Shown here piece after piece: positions 18,203 through 26,626 of a stretch of DNA of 64,000 bases (position 1 is its first letter; each line of letters begins with the position of its first letter). The notes beneath the pieces are model-generated. The model was not told the DNA's origin. It saw only the letters and a list, made by a program, of their open reading frames with translations, and did not search any database. Source of the DNA: Adlercreutzia wanghongyangiae (GTDB lineage Bacteria; Actinomycetota; Coriobacteriia; Coriobacteriales; Eggerthellaceae). Made by a program: the position numbers and the translations under genes. The stretch is from positions 1-64,000 of the forward strand of contig NZ_JAYMFF010000010.1 in the NCBI RefSeq assembly GCF_035989245.1. The letters are read 5' to 3'.

Positions 18203-18889
18203 CTAGTGCACGTCGTGGTCCTCGCCCACGATGTTGTGCAGATCGGGATCGTACACCAGGCCGCCGTGCTCCTTGCGCAGGAACATCAGCTTGGTGGGCT
18301 CGAAGCCCTCTACGTTGGCCAGGTAGATGTGGATGAACATGAAGCAAATGAACACGTACATCATGAAGTAGTGGATGATGCGCATGGACATGAGCCCGCC
18401 CACCAGGTTCGTCGTCGCGGCGAACACCGGCACGTTCATGGTCACGCCCCACAGGCACAGACCGGTCCAGAACATGATCACGATCAGGATCGGGATCAGC
18501 AGGTAGCTGATCTTCTGCGGCACGCCCAGCTTGGCGCCCAGCGGATGGTCCTTCTTCAGGAACAGGTAGTAGGTGATCCAGGCGCCGGCCTGATGGCGGT
18601 TATCCTTCTGCGGCATCCAGGTCTTGATGTCGGTGACCTGCTGACGGGTACCGGCCGTGGGGGCCGACTTCACGAAGAACGCCATCACCACGCGCACGAC
18701 GCAGTTGATGAACAGCACGAAGCCGAACAGCAGGTGCGCGCCGCGGGCGATGCCCATCAGGTACGGCAGGAACGGGAAGTGAATGAGGAAGCCCGACAGG
18801 ATGAGCACCACCATGGCAACGAGGTTGATCCAGTGGGTGATCACGAACGGAAGCGGATGGGCCTCCTTGTAGTGTGCGAGATGGGCCAT
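18203..18889 (-). CDS. hyaC: [NiFe]-hydrogenase b-type cytochrome subunit
   Basis: A 228-residue integral membrane cytochrome b that takes electrons from the small subunit and passes them to menaquinone. It has four or five hydrophobic helices with His residues placed for haem ligation ('VITHWINLVAM', 'ARGAHLLFGF', 'RIIHYFMMYVFICFMFIHIYL'). Length agrees with HyaC. It begins one base after the large-subunit stop codon. With hyaA and hyaB it forms a compact three-gene operon. Confidence 0.9.
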   Translation of the reverse strand: MAHLAHYKEAHPLPFVITHWINLVAMVVLILSGFLIHFPFLPYLMGIARGAHLLFGFVLFINCVVRVVMAFFVKSAPTAGTRQQVTDIKTWMPQKDNRHQAGAWITYYLFLKKDHPLGAKLGVPQKISYLLIPILIVIMFWTGLCLWGVTMNVPVFAATTNLVGGLMSMRIIHYFMMYVFICFMFIHIYLANVEGFEPTKLMFLRKEHGGLVYDPDLHNIVGEDHDVH

Positions 18890-18890
18890 C

Positions 18891-20564
18891 TTACTTCACC
18901 CCCCAAGGGCTGGTCACGGTTTCGAAGCTCTTGCCCGTGGCGCGATCGGTCACATGCACGGCGCAGGCGGTGCAGGGGTCGAAGCTGTGCACGGTGCGCA
19001 GAGCGTTGATGGGCATCTCGATGTCGGCCACCGGAACGCCGATGAGCGCCTGCTCCAGCGGGCCATGCTCGCCCGCGGAGTTGATGGGAGCCAGGTTCCA
19101 CGTGGACGGGATGATGATCTGGTAGCCCTCGATCTTGCCGTCGACCACCTTCTCGGAGTGGTACAGGGCGCCACGCGGGGCCTCCCAGAAGCCGCTGCCT
19201 TCGCCGGTGATGCGCTCGGGAGCACGGAAGTACTCGGAGTCGCCGCCCTTGATGGCCTCGGCCAGCTCGTTCACCCACTCCACCATCAGGTCGGCCACGT
19301 ACATGGTCTCGATCTGACGGATGGCGGTACGGCCCAGGGTGGACTGGAAGGCGGACAGGTCGCCCGGCTTCGCGCCCAGGATGGCCAGCACCGCGTCGAC
19401 GTTCTCCTTGATGAAGGGCACGCCGCGCACGTAGGCCGCGAAGATACGGGACATGGAGCCCGCCTCCATCGGCTTGCCGTCGTAGGTGGGGCACTTCACC
19501 CAGGTGTAGCGGTCGTCCACGTTGTAGTCGGTGTAGGCCGGGTCGGTGGTGAAGTAGGGCGAGGTGTAGGTGTCGTCGCCCTGGTACCAAGAGTGACCCA
19601 TGTACTCCTGGATCTTGCTCTCCTCCACATCGGACACGTCGAAGTTCTCGTTCAGCACGCCCATGGGCAGGTAGCGGTTCTTCATCTGCTCGATGTAGTC
19701 GTCGCCGTAGGGCCAGCCGTTGCCCTCGAACACGCCCCAGGCGATGTAGCGGCCGCAGCCCTTGCCGAAGGTCAGCGCCTCGGCGTAGGGGCCGGCCAGC
19801 GCCACGGTGTCGGCGAGCACGGTGTCGTTCACCCAGTCGCGCACCTCGGTGGCCATGGCCAGAAGGTCGTCCAGCTTGCTCTCGGTGGGCACCCACATGT
19901 TGCCGCCGGGGATGGAGGTCATCACGTGGGGCATCTTGCCGCCGAGCAGCGCCGCCATCTCGGAGGCGCGGGCCTGCATCTTCAGAGCCTCCAGGTAGTG
20001 GGAGGTGAGGATCAGGTCGAGCTCGGGGGTGAGCTTGTAGGCCTCGCCGCCATCGGCGCCGAACCAGTTGCCCGAGAAGATGGACAGCTGGCCGTTGGCC
20101 GCGAAGGCGCCCAGCTTGTCGTACAGCTGGTTCAGGTCGGAGTGCAGCGCCAGGCCGTTCTCCAGAGCCACCGCATAGGCCTCGTCCACATTGGCGTTCA
20201 GGGCGTTCAGCGGGTTCACGTAGTCCAGAGCCGCCAGGTTGTACAGCCACAGGATATGGCTGTGCAGGAACTGCGCGCCCTCAAGCAGGTTGCGCACGAT
20301 ACGGGCGTTGTTGGAAATGGTGATGCCGTAGGCCTTGTCGCCGGCGATGGACGACGCGTGGGCATGGGACACCGGGCATACGCCGCAGATGCGCTCGACG
20401 ATCTGGGCCGCGTCCTCGGGGGTGCGGTCCTGCACCACCAGCTCCATGCCGCGGAAGCAACCGCCGGACACCCAGGCATCCTGCACCACGCCGTTGTCGA
20501 CTTCCATCTCGACGCGGAGATGGCCCTCGATACGGGTAATCGGATCAATAACAGAACGTGTCAA
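18891..20564 (-). CDS. hyaB: [NiFe]-hydrogenase large subunit
   Basis: A 557-residue catalytic subunit. The N-terminal cysteine pair is in 'RICGVCPVSHAH' (near 58-70) and the C-terminal pair in 'DPCTACAVH' ending at His537. These four cysteines bind the Ni-Fe centre. Twenty residues follow His537, the peptide removed by the maturation protease. The motifs and the cytochrome b partner place it in group 1 (membrane-bound uptake hydrogenases). Assignment to the coriobacterial subgroup 1i is an inference not tested here. It starts 16 bases after hyaA. Confidence 0.95.
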   Translation of the reverse strand: MTRSVIDPITRIEGHLRVEMEVDNGVVQDAWVSGGCFRGMELVVQDRTPEDAAQIVERICGVCPVSHAHASSIAGDKAYGITISNNARIVRNLLEGAQFLHSHILWLYNLAALDYVNPLNALNANVDEAYAVALENGLALHSDLNQLYDKLGAFAANGQLSIFSGNWFGADGGEAYKLTPELDLILTSHYLEALKMQARASEMAALLGGKMPHVMTSIPGGNMWVPTESKLDDLLAMATEVRDWVNDTVLADTVALAGPYAEALTFGKGCGRYIAWGVFEGNGWPYGDDYIEQMKNRYLPMGVLNENFDVSDVEESKIQEYMGHSWYQGDDTYTSPYFTTDPAYTDYNVDDRYTWVKCPTYDGKPMEAGSMSRIFAAYVRGVPFIKENVDAVLAILGAKPGDLSAFQSTLGRTAIRQIETMYVADLMVEWVNELAEAIKGGDSEYFRAPERITGEGSGFWEAPRGALYHSEKVVDGKIEGYQIIIPSTWNLAPINSAGEHGPLEQALIGVPVADIEMPINALRTVHSFDPCTACAVHVTDRATGKSFETVTSPWGVK

Positions 20565-20580
20565 GTCAGCTCACCTCCTT

Positions 20581-21858
20581 CTAGTTCTTCTTACGGGGAT
20601 CGGCGTTCTTGTGGACGAGCTCCTCATCGAGAACCGGACCGCCGGACACCGGATCGGCGTAGGTGCCGATCTCCTGCTCGGGATGCTTGGCGTCCCACTT
20701 GCGGATCTTCTCGAAGGGCGCGCCGCCGTCCATGCGGCCGGACATCTTCATGCCGAAGCCGTGCACCACCAGGCAGGCGGCCAGAATGCCGGTGACGGCG
20801 ACCGCGATGGTGGTGGGCTGGAACTCGAAGTCACCGATGCGCAGGTCGCGCATGCGCTTGTAGAAGGGCGTGTTCACTTCCACCCAGTTGTCGCCCGGGT
20901 TGCCCGGATTGGCCTCGCAGCAGCCGATGCAGGGGGCACCGGACTGCACGCACCAGCTGCGGCGGTTGTTCCACAGGGTGACACCGCAAATAGAGCGGGT
21001 CTGCGGACCGCGGCAGCCCACGGGGTACAGGCAGTAGCCCAGGGCCTCTTCCTCGCTGCCGAACTCGTAGACGAACTCGCCGTTCTCGAAGTGGCCGCGA
21101 CGCTCGCAGTTGTCGTGGATGGTCTGGTTGAACAGGTCGCCCGGCATGTTGAAGTCGTTCAGACGGTTCAGCAGCAGATCCATGTCCTTCATGACCACGA
21201 CGTCCACCAGCACCGACATGACCCACTCGGGGTTCACCGGGCAGCCCGGCACGTTCACCACGGGGGTGGTCACGCCGACCTTCTCCAGGTACTGCTGAAC
21301 GCCCAGGGCCTGGGCCGGGTTCGGATGAGCGGCCATCCAGCCGCCGTTCACCGCGCAGGAACCCACGGCCACCACGGCGTTGGCGGACTCGGCCGCCTCC
21401 ACCAGGGCCGTGATGCCCGTCTCGCCGGCCACGCGCAGGGCGTTGCCGTCGAAGGCCTCCAGCACCGCACCCTCGTAAATGAGAATGTAGTTGCCGGCCG
21501 CGATGGTCTGGGCCTTGGCCTCCTCCACGGAGTGCCCCGCGGCAGCCGACAGCGTCTCCGAGTAGTTCAGGGAGATCAAGTCGAGCACCACGGAAGCTAC
21601 GTCGGGAGTCTCCACCTGAGCGAAGGACTCGGTGCATCCCGTGCAGGACGCGCCCTCGATCCAGATGACCGGATAAAGGTTGCCCGACGTCGCGCCGATA
21701 ACAGTGTCCTCAACCGCTTGCGCCACACGCGGGATGGCCAGCGGGGAAAGACCCGCGGCCGCGGCGATGCCGGCGCACAGCTTCATGAAGCTGCGGCGGG
21801 ACACGCCACGCGAGGCCAAGATGTTGTCGAACTCTGACATCGTTGCCTGATTTTCCAT
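20581..21858 (-). CDS. hyaA: [NiFe]-hydrogenase small subunit, Tat-exported
   Basis: A 425-residue electron-transfer subunit with three predicted Fe-S clusters. The twin-arginine signal (Arg21-Arg22 in SRRSFMK) is followed by a hydrophobic stretch. 'EGASCTGC', 'GSCAVNGG' and 'GCPVNPEW' provide cluster ligands, and later cysteine-rich segments the rest. A C-terminal transmembrane helix ('TIAVAVTGILAACLVVHGFG') anchors it next to hyaC. Strong GGAGGTGT lies upstream of ATG 21858. The exported complex faces outside and oxidises H2 for respiration. Confidence 0.95.
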   Translation of the reverse strand: MENQATMSEFDNILASRGVSRRSFMKLCAGIAAAAGLSPLAIPRVAQAVEDTVIGATSGNLYPVIWIEGASCTGCTESFAQVETPDVASVVLDLISLNYSETLSAAAGHSVEEAKAQTIAAGNYILIYEGAVLEAFDGNALRVAGETGITALVEAAESANAVVAVGSCAVNGGWMAAHPNPAQALGVQQYLEKVGVTTPVVNVPGCPVNPEWVMSVLVDVVVMKDMDLLLNRLNDFNMPGDLFNQTIHDNCERRGHFENGEFVYEFGSEEEALGYCLYPVGCRGPQTRSICGVTLWNNRRSWCVQSGAPCIGCCEANPGNPGDNWVEVNTPFYKRMRDLRIGDFEFQPTTIAVAVTGILAACLVVHGFGMKMSGRMDGGAPFEKIRKWDAKHPEQEIGTYADPVSGGPVLDEELVHKNADPRKKN

Positions 21859-21981
21859 GCGTACACCTCCTCAAGGTGTCCTCGTCACTCTTACATGCTC
21901 CGCTAGGTTATCCTTATTCCCGTCACAATTGCTCCATGGAATGCGGATAGATGCGAAAACAATCTACCAACGGCCTCAAAA

Positions 21982-22007
21982 TGTTACGCACGAGGGTGCG
22001 GGTAACA
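21982..22007 (-). terminator. Hairpin with U-rich tail between pheA and hyaA
   Basis: TGTTACGCAC pairs with GTGCGGGTAACA apart from a 2-nt bulge around a GAGG loop. On the minus strand ATTTTG follows. It lies about 130 bases past the prephenate dehydratase stop and upstream of hyaA, so it would insulate hyaA from read-through. An operator for hyaA is the alternative. Confidence 0.4.
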
Positions 22008-22138
22008 AAATGGCACGCCGTCAACAGGGGCGACGCGAATGCGAGGCATCCGACCAGCACGTTCGCACCGCCAGGCGGCCGGGTACTCCCCTACGATCTG
22101 GGGCAACGCCTTTTGAGTTTCCCGCCGGGCCCCAGCCC

Positions 22139-22987
22139 CTATTCCACAGGATAGCTGCCGAGCACCTTCACCTCGCGCAGCTTCATGCGCAGGCAGTCGA
22201 GGGCCGTCTGCACGTCGATGTCGTGGATGGAGCCGTCCAGTTCCACGAAGAACATGTAGTCGCCCAACTGCTTTTTGGTCGGGCGCGACTGCAGCATGGT
22301 CAGGTTGATGCCGGCGTAGGTGAACTCCGACAAAATCATCTGCAGGGCACCGGGTTTGTCGGCCCGCAAAAACAGCGCCAGCGAGGTCTTATGACGCGCA
22401 CCCGTAATGAGTTCGGCATCGCTCAAGCGTCCCACCAGGGCGAACGCCGTCTGGTTCTCGGGATTGTCCTGGATGCCGCGACGCAGCACCCGCGCACCGT
22501 GCAGCTCGGCGGCCAAGGCGTTCGAGATGCCGGCGCACGTGGGATCGGCCGCCGCCATGCGCGCGCTTTCCGCTGTGGAGGACACGGCCAGCGTGGAGCG
22601 ACCGGGCAGCTCGGTGGCCAGGAACCGGCGGCACTGGGCGATGCCCTGGGGATGCGAGGCCACACGCGCAATGGCGTCCAGCGTCGCATCGGGATGCGCC
22701 ACCAGGCAGTGGCTCACGTTGATGACCTCCTCGGCCAGGATGACCGCGTCGGTGCGGAAGGCGAAGTTGTCGAGCGTGGCCGTGACCGGGCCCTCCAGCG
22801 AGTTTTCCTTCCCCACCACGCCGAAGCGGGTGACGCCGCCGTCTACGCAATCGAACACCTCGTCGAAGGAGGTGCACTCCACCAGCTGCGGCTCGTCGAT
22901 ACCGAGACGCGCTGCGAAACGCAGGGCGGCTTCGTTGGAGTAGGTGCCAGCCGGGCCGAGGAAGGCGATGGAGTTGTCGTAGCTCAT
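22139..22987 (-). CDS. pheA: Prephenate dehydratase (PheA-type, with ACT domain)
   Basis: A 282-residue enzyme converting prephenate to phenylpyruvate for phenylalanine synthesis. The N-terminal 'IAFLGPAGTYSNEAA' and 'GKENSLEG' (59-66) are typical. A C-terminal ACT domain (about 190-280) carries 'KPGAL' and 'LQSRP', close to the phenylalanine-binding GALV and ESRP motifs. Oddly, the active-site TRF motif reads T170-A171-F172 ('ENQTAFALVG'), losing the arginine, and ESRP is QSRP. Start ATG 22987 is chosen by homology; the nearby upstream ATGs also lack a clear ribosome-binding site. Confidence 0.88.
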   Translation of the reverse strand: MSYDNSIAFLGPAGTYSNEAALRFAARLGIDEPQLVECTSFDEVFDCVDGGVTRFGVVGKENSLEGPVTATLDNFAFRTDAVILAEEVINVSHCLVAHPDATLDAIARVASHPQGIAQCRRFLATELPGRSTLAVSSTAESARMAAADPTCAGISNALAAELHGARVLRRGIQDNPENQTAFALVGRLSDAELITGARHKTSLALFLRADKPGALQMILSEFTYAGINLTMLQSRPTKKQLGDYMFFVELDGSIHDIDVQTALDCLRMKLREVKVLGSYPVE

Positions 22988-23121
22988 GGGGCGCCAATCT
23001 GTCGCAGGAAACATGCCGCTGCCCATGATAAACGTTTTCACCACATCAGACGACCTCGAGCCCTGACCATCCGACTGGCGCCTCGGGCGAATGGCGACAG
23101 CAACGCGAGTTGGGAACGGCA

Positions 23122-23760
23122 TTAAGAAGTGAGGTGCTCGAGGAGGATCTTCGCGCCCAGGAGGATGAGGACGAGGCCGCCGGCGATGGTGGCGGGTTTC
23201 TCGAAACGGGCGCCGAACTGGTTGCCGATGGCCACGCCCGCAAACGACAGGGCAAAGGTGGTCACGCCGATAATGGCGACGGCCAACCAGATGTTCACAC
23301 CGAGGAAGGCGAAGGTAATGCCCACGGCCAGGGCATCGATGCTGGTGGCGACGGCCATCATGGTGAGTTCGCGGTAATCGAGCGGCGGCGCAACGGTGCC
23401 AGCCGCCACAGGATCGTCGCAGGCGGGGGTGTTGCGCTTGGGGCAGGAAGCGCAGTCGCGGCCGCAGGCGCATGAGCCCGCACCGTCCTCGCGGAAGGCG
23501 TCCCAGAGCATCTTGCCGCCGATAAACGCCAGAAGCCCGAAGGCGATCCAATGGTCCACCGCCTTGATAGAACTGGAGAACAGGCTGCCGGCCGCCCAAC
23601 CCACCAGGGGCATCAAAGCCTGGAAGCCGCCGAAAAAAAGGGCGATCACCAAAGCCTGCCCCCATTGGACGCGGCGCATGCCGAGACCTTTGCACACCGC
23701 CACGGCAAAGGCATCCATGGAAAGCCCTGCCCCGGTGAGGATCAGCTCGATGATGCCCAC
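23122..23760 (-). CDS. mntP: Manganese efflux pump MntP
   Basis: A 212-residue six-helix membrane exporter that removes excess Mn2+. Two repeats carry the functional aspartates ('SMDAFAVAVCKGLG' and 'TSIDALAVGITFAFLG'). The central loop has five cysteines within 18 residues (CACGRDCASC, then a further Cys), more than expected for the family. The start is GTG 23760: AAGGAG lies seven bases upstream and the riboswitch terminator just beyond it, so longer in-frame starts are excluded. Expression should rise with manganese through the upstream riboswitch. Confidence 0.93.
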   Translation of the reverse strand: MGIIELILTGAGLSMDAFAVAVCKGLGMRRVQWGQALVIALFFGGFQALMPLVGWAAGSLFSSSIKAVDHWIAFGLLAFIGGKMLWDAFREDGAGSCACGRDCASCPKRNTPACDDPVAAGTVAPPLDYRELTMMAVATSIDALAVGITFAFLGVNIWLAVAIIGVTTFALSFAGVAIGNQFGARFEKPATIAGGLVLILLGAKILLEHLTS

Positions 23761-23786
23761 GAACAACTCCTTTCGGCCATCAAAAA

Positions 23787-23809
23787 AGCGCCGACTTCGC
23801 GCCGACGCT
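23787..23809 (-). terminator. Intrinsic terminator of the manganese riboswitch
   Basis: On the minus strand a 9-bp stem (two G-U pairs) with a 5-nt loop is followed directly by six U residues (23782-23787). It lies between the aptamer and the mntP ribosome-binding site, the arrangement for control by premature termination. The intervening segment can form an alternative stem (GTGCGG with CCGCAC) that would take up the 3' strand of aptamer helix P1. Confidence 0.8.
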
Positions 23810-23833
23810 GAGGCGGTGCGGCGCCAAGGGCGG

Positions 23834-23930
23834 CACCGCACGTCTTACCATTGAGGATCGTATCAGCCCTTGCGGGCAGTCTGTTGGTGCGGCCACGTCC
23901 CGAGACGCCGGCCACTCCCCTGCGGACGAG
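23834..23930 (-). ncRNA. yybP-ykoY manganese riboswitch aptamer
   Basis: Read on the minus strand, helix P1 is closed by CCGCA-type and TGCGG-type strands at 23836-23840 and 23921-23925. The conserved L1 motif GGGGAGTGGC directly follows the 5' strand. The L3 side ends in GATACGATCC ... GTAAGAC before P1 closes, matching the 'GAUACG ... AAGAC' pattern of the class. In known members Mn2+ bridges L1 and L3. The downstream mntP gene, terminator and spacing all agree. It starts only about 17 bases after the mutY stop codon, so transcripts may read in from mutY. Confidence 0.88.
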
Positions 23931-23946
23931 AGCGAGTGTACCACAC

Positions 23947-24828
23947 CTAGGGCACGAGAAGATCACCGTCGCGGCGGAAGAACCCCTCGGACACAAGATC
24001 GTTGACGATGGAGACGAACAGGTCGCCGTCGACTCCTTCACGGGACGCCGCGACCTCCGCACGGTTGAGCTCCGAGCGAACGGCCGTCGCCGGCACTCCT
24101 TCGGGCGCGGCCAGCACGCGGCGCACAATCCACGAGCGCTTCTGGCGGCGCGACCCCTCGAAGGCGGACTGGCGACTATAGGAGGCAGAGCGTCGCGTGG
24201 GATTCACGCCCGTGGCCTTCAAATGGGCACCGTAGTCGAGCAGTCCGTAATACCAGCGCCGCGGATCGGCAGCGGCCGCCGGATGGAAGGCCGCGGCAGC
24301 CACCAGGGGCTCCAACTCGCGATCGGGTACGCCATCGCGATCGGGGAACAGCTCGTGCAGGAACACGGCCCGCACGTTCGTTTCCACGTACACTCCAGGC
24401 ACCTGATGCGCGAAGGCCATCACGCCGGCCGCCGTGGCCGGCCCGATGCCCGGAAGCGCCAGCAGCTCCTGATAGGTGTCGGGCAGCTGGCCGCCAGAAG
24501 CCGCGCACTGGTCGGCCGTGCGCTTCAGGGCCAGGGCGCGGCGATTGTAGCCGAGGCCCTGCCATTGCTCCAGCACATCGGGAACCGCGGCGGCGGCCAG
24601 GGCATCCACGGTGGGAAACGCATCGAGGAACCGTTCCCAGAAACGGCCCACGCGCGCCACCTGGGTCTGCTGCAGCATGATCTCCGACACCAGCACGGCA
24701 TAGGGATCGTCGATATGGCGCCAGGGCAGATCGCGGTACAGCTCGCGGGCATGCTGGAGCATGCGATGGACGAAGCAATCCAGCGGCTCGATCCCAGCGG
24801 GCCACGCCGGCTCTACGACCTTTGCCAT
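23947..24828 (-). CDS. mutY: MutY-like A/G-specific adenine glycosylase lacking Fe-S loop and NUDIX domain
   Basis: A 293-residue HhH-GPD glycosylase. 'SEIMLQQTQV' with Glu49 matches the MutY general acid, and the helix-hairpin-helix is LPGIGPATA (125-133). Two things are missing. The aspartate expected after the hairpin is Glu149 in VETNV. The C-terminal four-cysteine iron-sulfur loop is absent: the whole protein has two cysteines, at 18 and 108. The NUDIX-like 8-oxoG-recognition domain is also missing, replaced by a short winged-helix-like end. It may repair A:oxoG mismatches or another substrate. ATG 24828 follows GGATGAG. Confidence 0.8.
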   Translation of the reverse strand: MAKVVEPAWPAGIEPLDCFVHRMLQHARELYRDLPWRHIDDPYAVLVSEIMLQQTQVARVGRFWERFLDAFPTVDALAAAAVPDVLEQWQGLGYNRRALALKRTADQCAASGGQLPDTYQELLALPGIGPATAAGVMAFAHQVPGVYVETNVRAVFLHELFPDRDGVPDRELEPLVAAAAFHPAAAADPRRWYYGLLDYGAHLKATGVNPTRRSASYSRQSAFEGSRRQKRSWIVRRVLAAPEGVPATAVRSELNRAEVAASREGVDGDLFVSIVNDLVSEGFFRRDGDLLVP

Positions 24829-24905
24829 AGCTCATCCACGCCCCATTGCGGCCGCGCGAGATGCGCCGCGCCTCTGCTTGCCGAAACCGTCAAGGCGACG
24901 CTCCC

Positions 24906-26420
24906 CTACAGCAGCTCGTCCAAGTCGCCGAGAGAGGCCGCGAAGTCGGACACCACGGCGTTTTCCAACTCGGCGTACTCGGCCGACTCCAGCGGCTGGT
25001 AGGCCGCCAGCTTGTCGAACAGGTTCTCGCGGGTAACCGGCTGGTAGCGACGGTGCATGAGACCTTGCTTATAGGCCTCCTCGATGGCCTCACGAGCAGC
25101 CATGTAGATGTCGTAGCGGGGCATATGGGCCGACAGACGCACCAGTTCGTCGCGGTTCACCGCACGGATGGAAGGGTGGGCGCGCGCAATGTCCATCCAG
25201 ATATCGGCGCGCTCGCCCTCGGTGGGATAGGCGATATCGATGCAGGTGAACGGATACAGCAGATCGAGGAAGAACGGGTCGATAACCTCGGAGGAAGAAG
25301 CCGAGGCGAGCACGTACACATCGGGGTTCTCCACGGCCTGGCGAATAAGGTTCACCGCCTCGCGGGCGCCTCGGGACATGGCGGCCATGAGGAATCCCGC
25401 CATGTCGTCGGACATCTCGGCGATGGGCGACCCCCACAAGTCGATGTCTTCCAACACCAGCACGCCGCCGCCCTCGAAGCCGTGGCGCAAGGCATTCAGC
25501 CCGTCGGCATCGGCGGCCTGGGCCGTCACGCAGAGCATGGGCAGTCCCTGGAAGCTCTCCTCCATGCGCATGCGCACGGCGGGAAGACCCAGCTCGCCCA
25601 CAGTGGCCATCATGAAGCGGCTCGCATCCTCGCGGGCCTGCGAGCAGAACAGCAGGTTGTCGGCCGCCGGCGCGCCCTCGAAGCCGTGGCGGCTGTTCAG
25701 CATGGCGATGAAGGCCTCGTATTCCGGGTCGCCCGCCAGGCCGATGCCCAGGGCGCGCATGCGCTCGACGACCTCGGTGAAGCCAGGCAGCGAGGCGTAA
25801 GTGAAGATGTCCACCGGCTGCGCATCGGCCGGCGCCGCCGCGGGACCGGCGGCGGGAGAACCTTGGGGCGCACCCGCGCCAGCCGCCCCCGGCGAAGCCG
25901 AAGGCGCATTCTTCGGACGACTCGGCTCCTTCGCCTTCGCAGAGGCCTCAGGCGTCGGCACCGCGACGGAAGCAGCCAACACCGGGGGCACCGCGCCACC
26001 CGGCGAGGCCATGATCATACCCACTGCCTCTTGGGATAGGGCCTCGGTCATTTCCTCTATGTCGTCGCGGGAGATGCCGAACTGCTCCAGGCGGTCGAAG
26101 GCGAGACCCTGCAGCTGCTCGGCGCAGGCCGCGATCTCGTCGTGGGACAGATAGGGCTCCAGGCGCTCGAAAATGTATTCGGCCAGCGCCCGCTCGCGCG
26201 TGGAGCACGCCACCCGCCACGCCTGCTTCAGGCCGTAAATAGCATCCTCCGACGGAACCTCGGACTCGGAGGCCTCCTCGAAGGCGGCCAGGTACAGATG
26301 CAGTCCCAGGCGCGCGTCCCCCGCTTCGCACGCCGCCGTGGCCTGGGCCAGATAGTCGGCCGGCGTAGGTTGCGCCCCGTCGCCGCAGGGCGGAAGATTC
26401 GCATCGACGTTCTCGAACAT
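24906..26420 (-). CDS. AAA+-like protein without a Walker A motif
   Basis: A 504-residue soluble protein in three parts: a helical N-terminus (about 1-145), a Pro/Ala-rich linker (about 146-200) and an AAA-like core (about 200-470). The core has a Walker B-like 'GGGVLVLEDIDLWG', a sensor-1-like 'DVYVLASASSSEVIDP' and a lid resembling AAA proteins. Where the P-loop belongs it reads 'LLFCSQAREDASRF', with no GxxGxGK, so ATP binding is doubtful. I do not know its role. It sits 77 bases upstream of mutY on the same strand. GAGAGG precedes ATG 26420. Confidence 0.7.
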   Translation of the reverse strand: MFENVDANLPPCGDGAQPTPADYLAQATAACEAGDARLGLHLYLAAFEEASESEVPSEDAIYGLKQAWRVACSTRERALAEYIFERLEPYLSHDEIAACAEQLQGLAFDRLEQFGISRDDIEEMTEALSQEAVGMIMASPGGAVPPVLAASVAVPTPEASAKAKEPSRPKNAPSASPGAAGAGAPQGSPAAGPAAAPADAQPVDIFTYASLPGFTEVVERMRALGIGLAGDPEYEAFIAMLNSRHGFEGAPAADNLLFCSQAREDASRFMMATVGELGLPAVRMRMEESFQGLPMLCVTAQAADADGLNALRHGFEGGGVLVLEDIDLWGSPIAEMSDDMAGFLMAAMSRGAREAVNLIRQAVENPDVYVLASASSSEVIDPFFLDLLYPFTCIDIAYPTEGERADIWMDIARAHPSIRAVNRDELVRLSAHMPRYDIYMAAREAIEEAYKQGLMHRRYQPVTRENLFDKLAAYQPLESAEYAELENAVVSDFAASLGDLDELL

Positions 26421-26626
26421 AAGCTGCTACCTCTCATAGGCTGCGGACCGCTGGGGCCCGCTCATCGTATTTTGGGGGCTATTCTATCGAACAAAAGATC
26501 GTTTGAATAGGGTATTTTCGCATTTCCATCGCACAGCGCACAGCTTCTCCCTCGGTGGGGTGCATTCGGGACAGCGAAGCTGTTTTCCGCAGCAGATCGC
26601 AAAGCGGCGGTGCGGCACGCTCGGCC

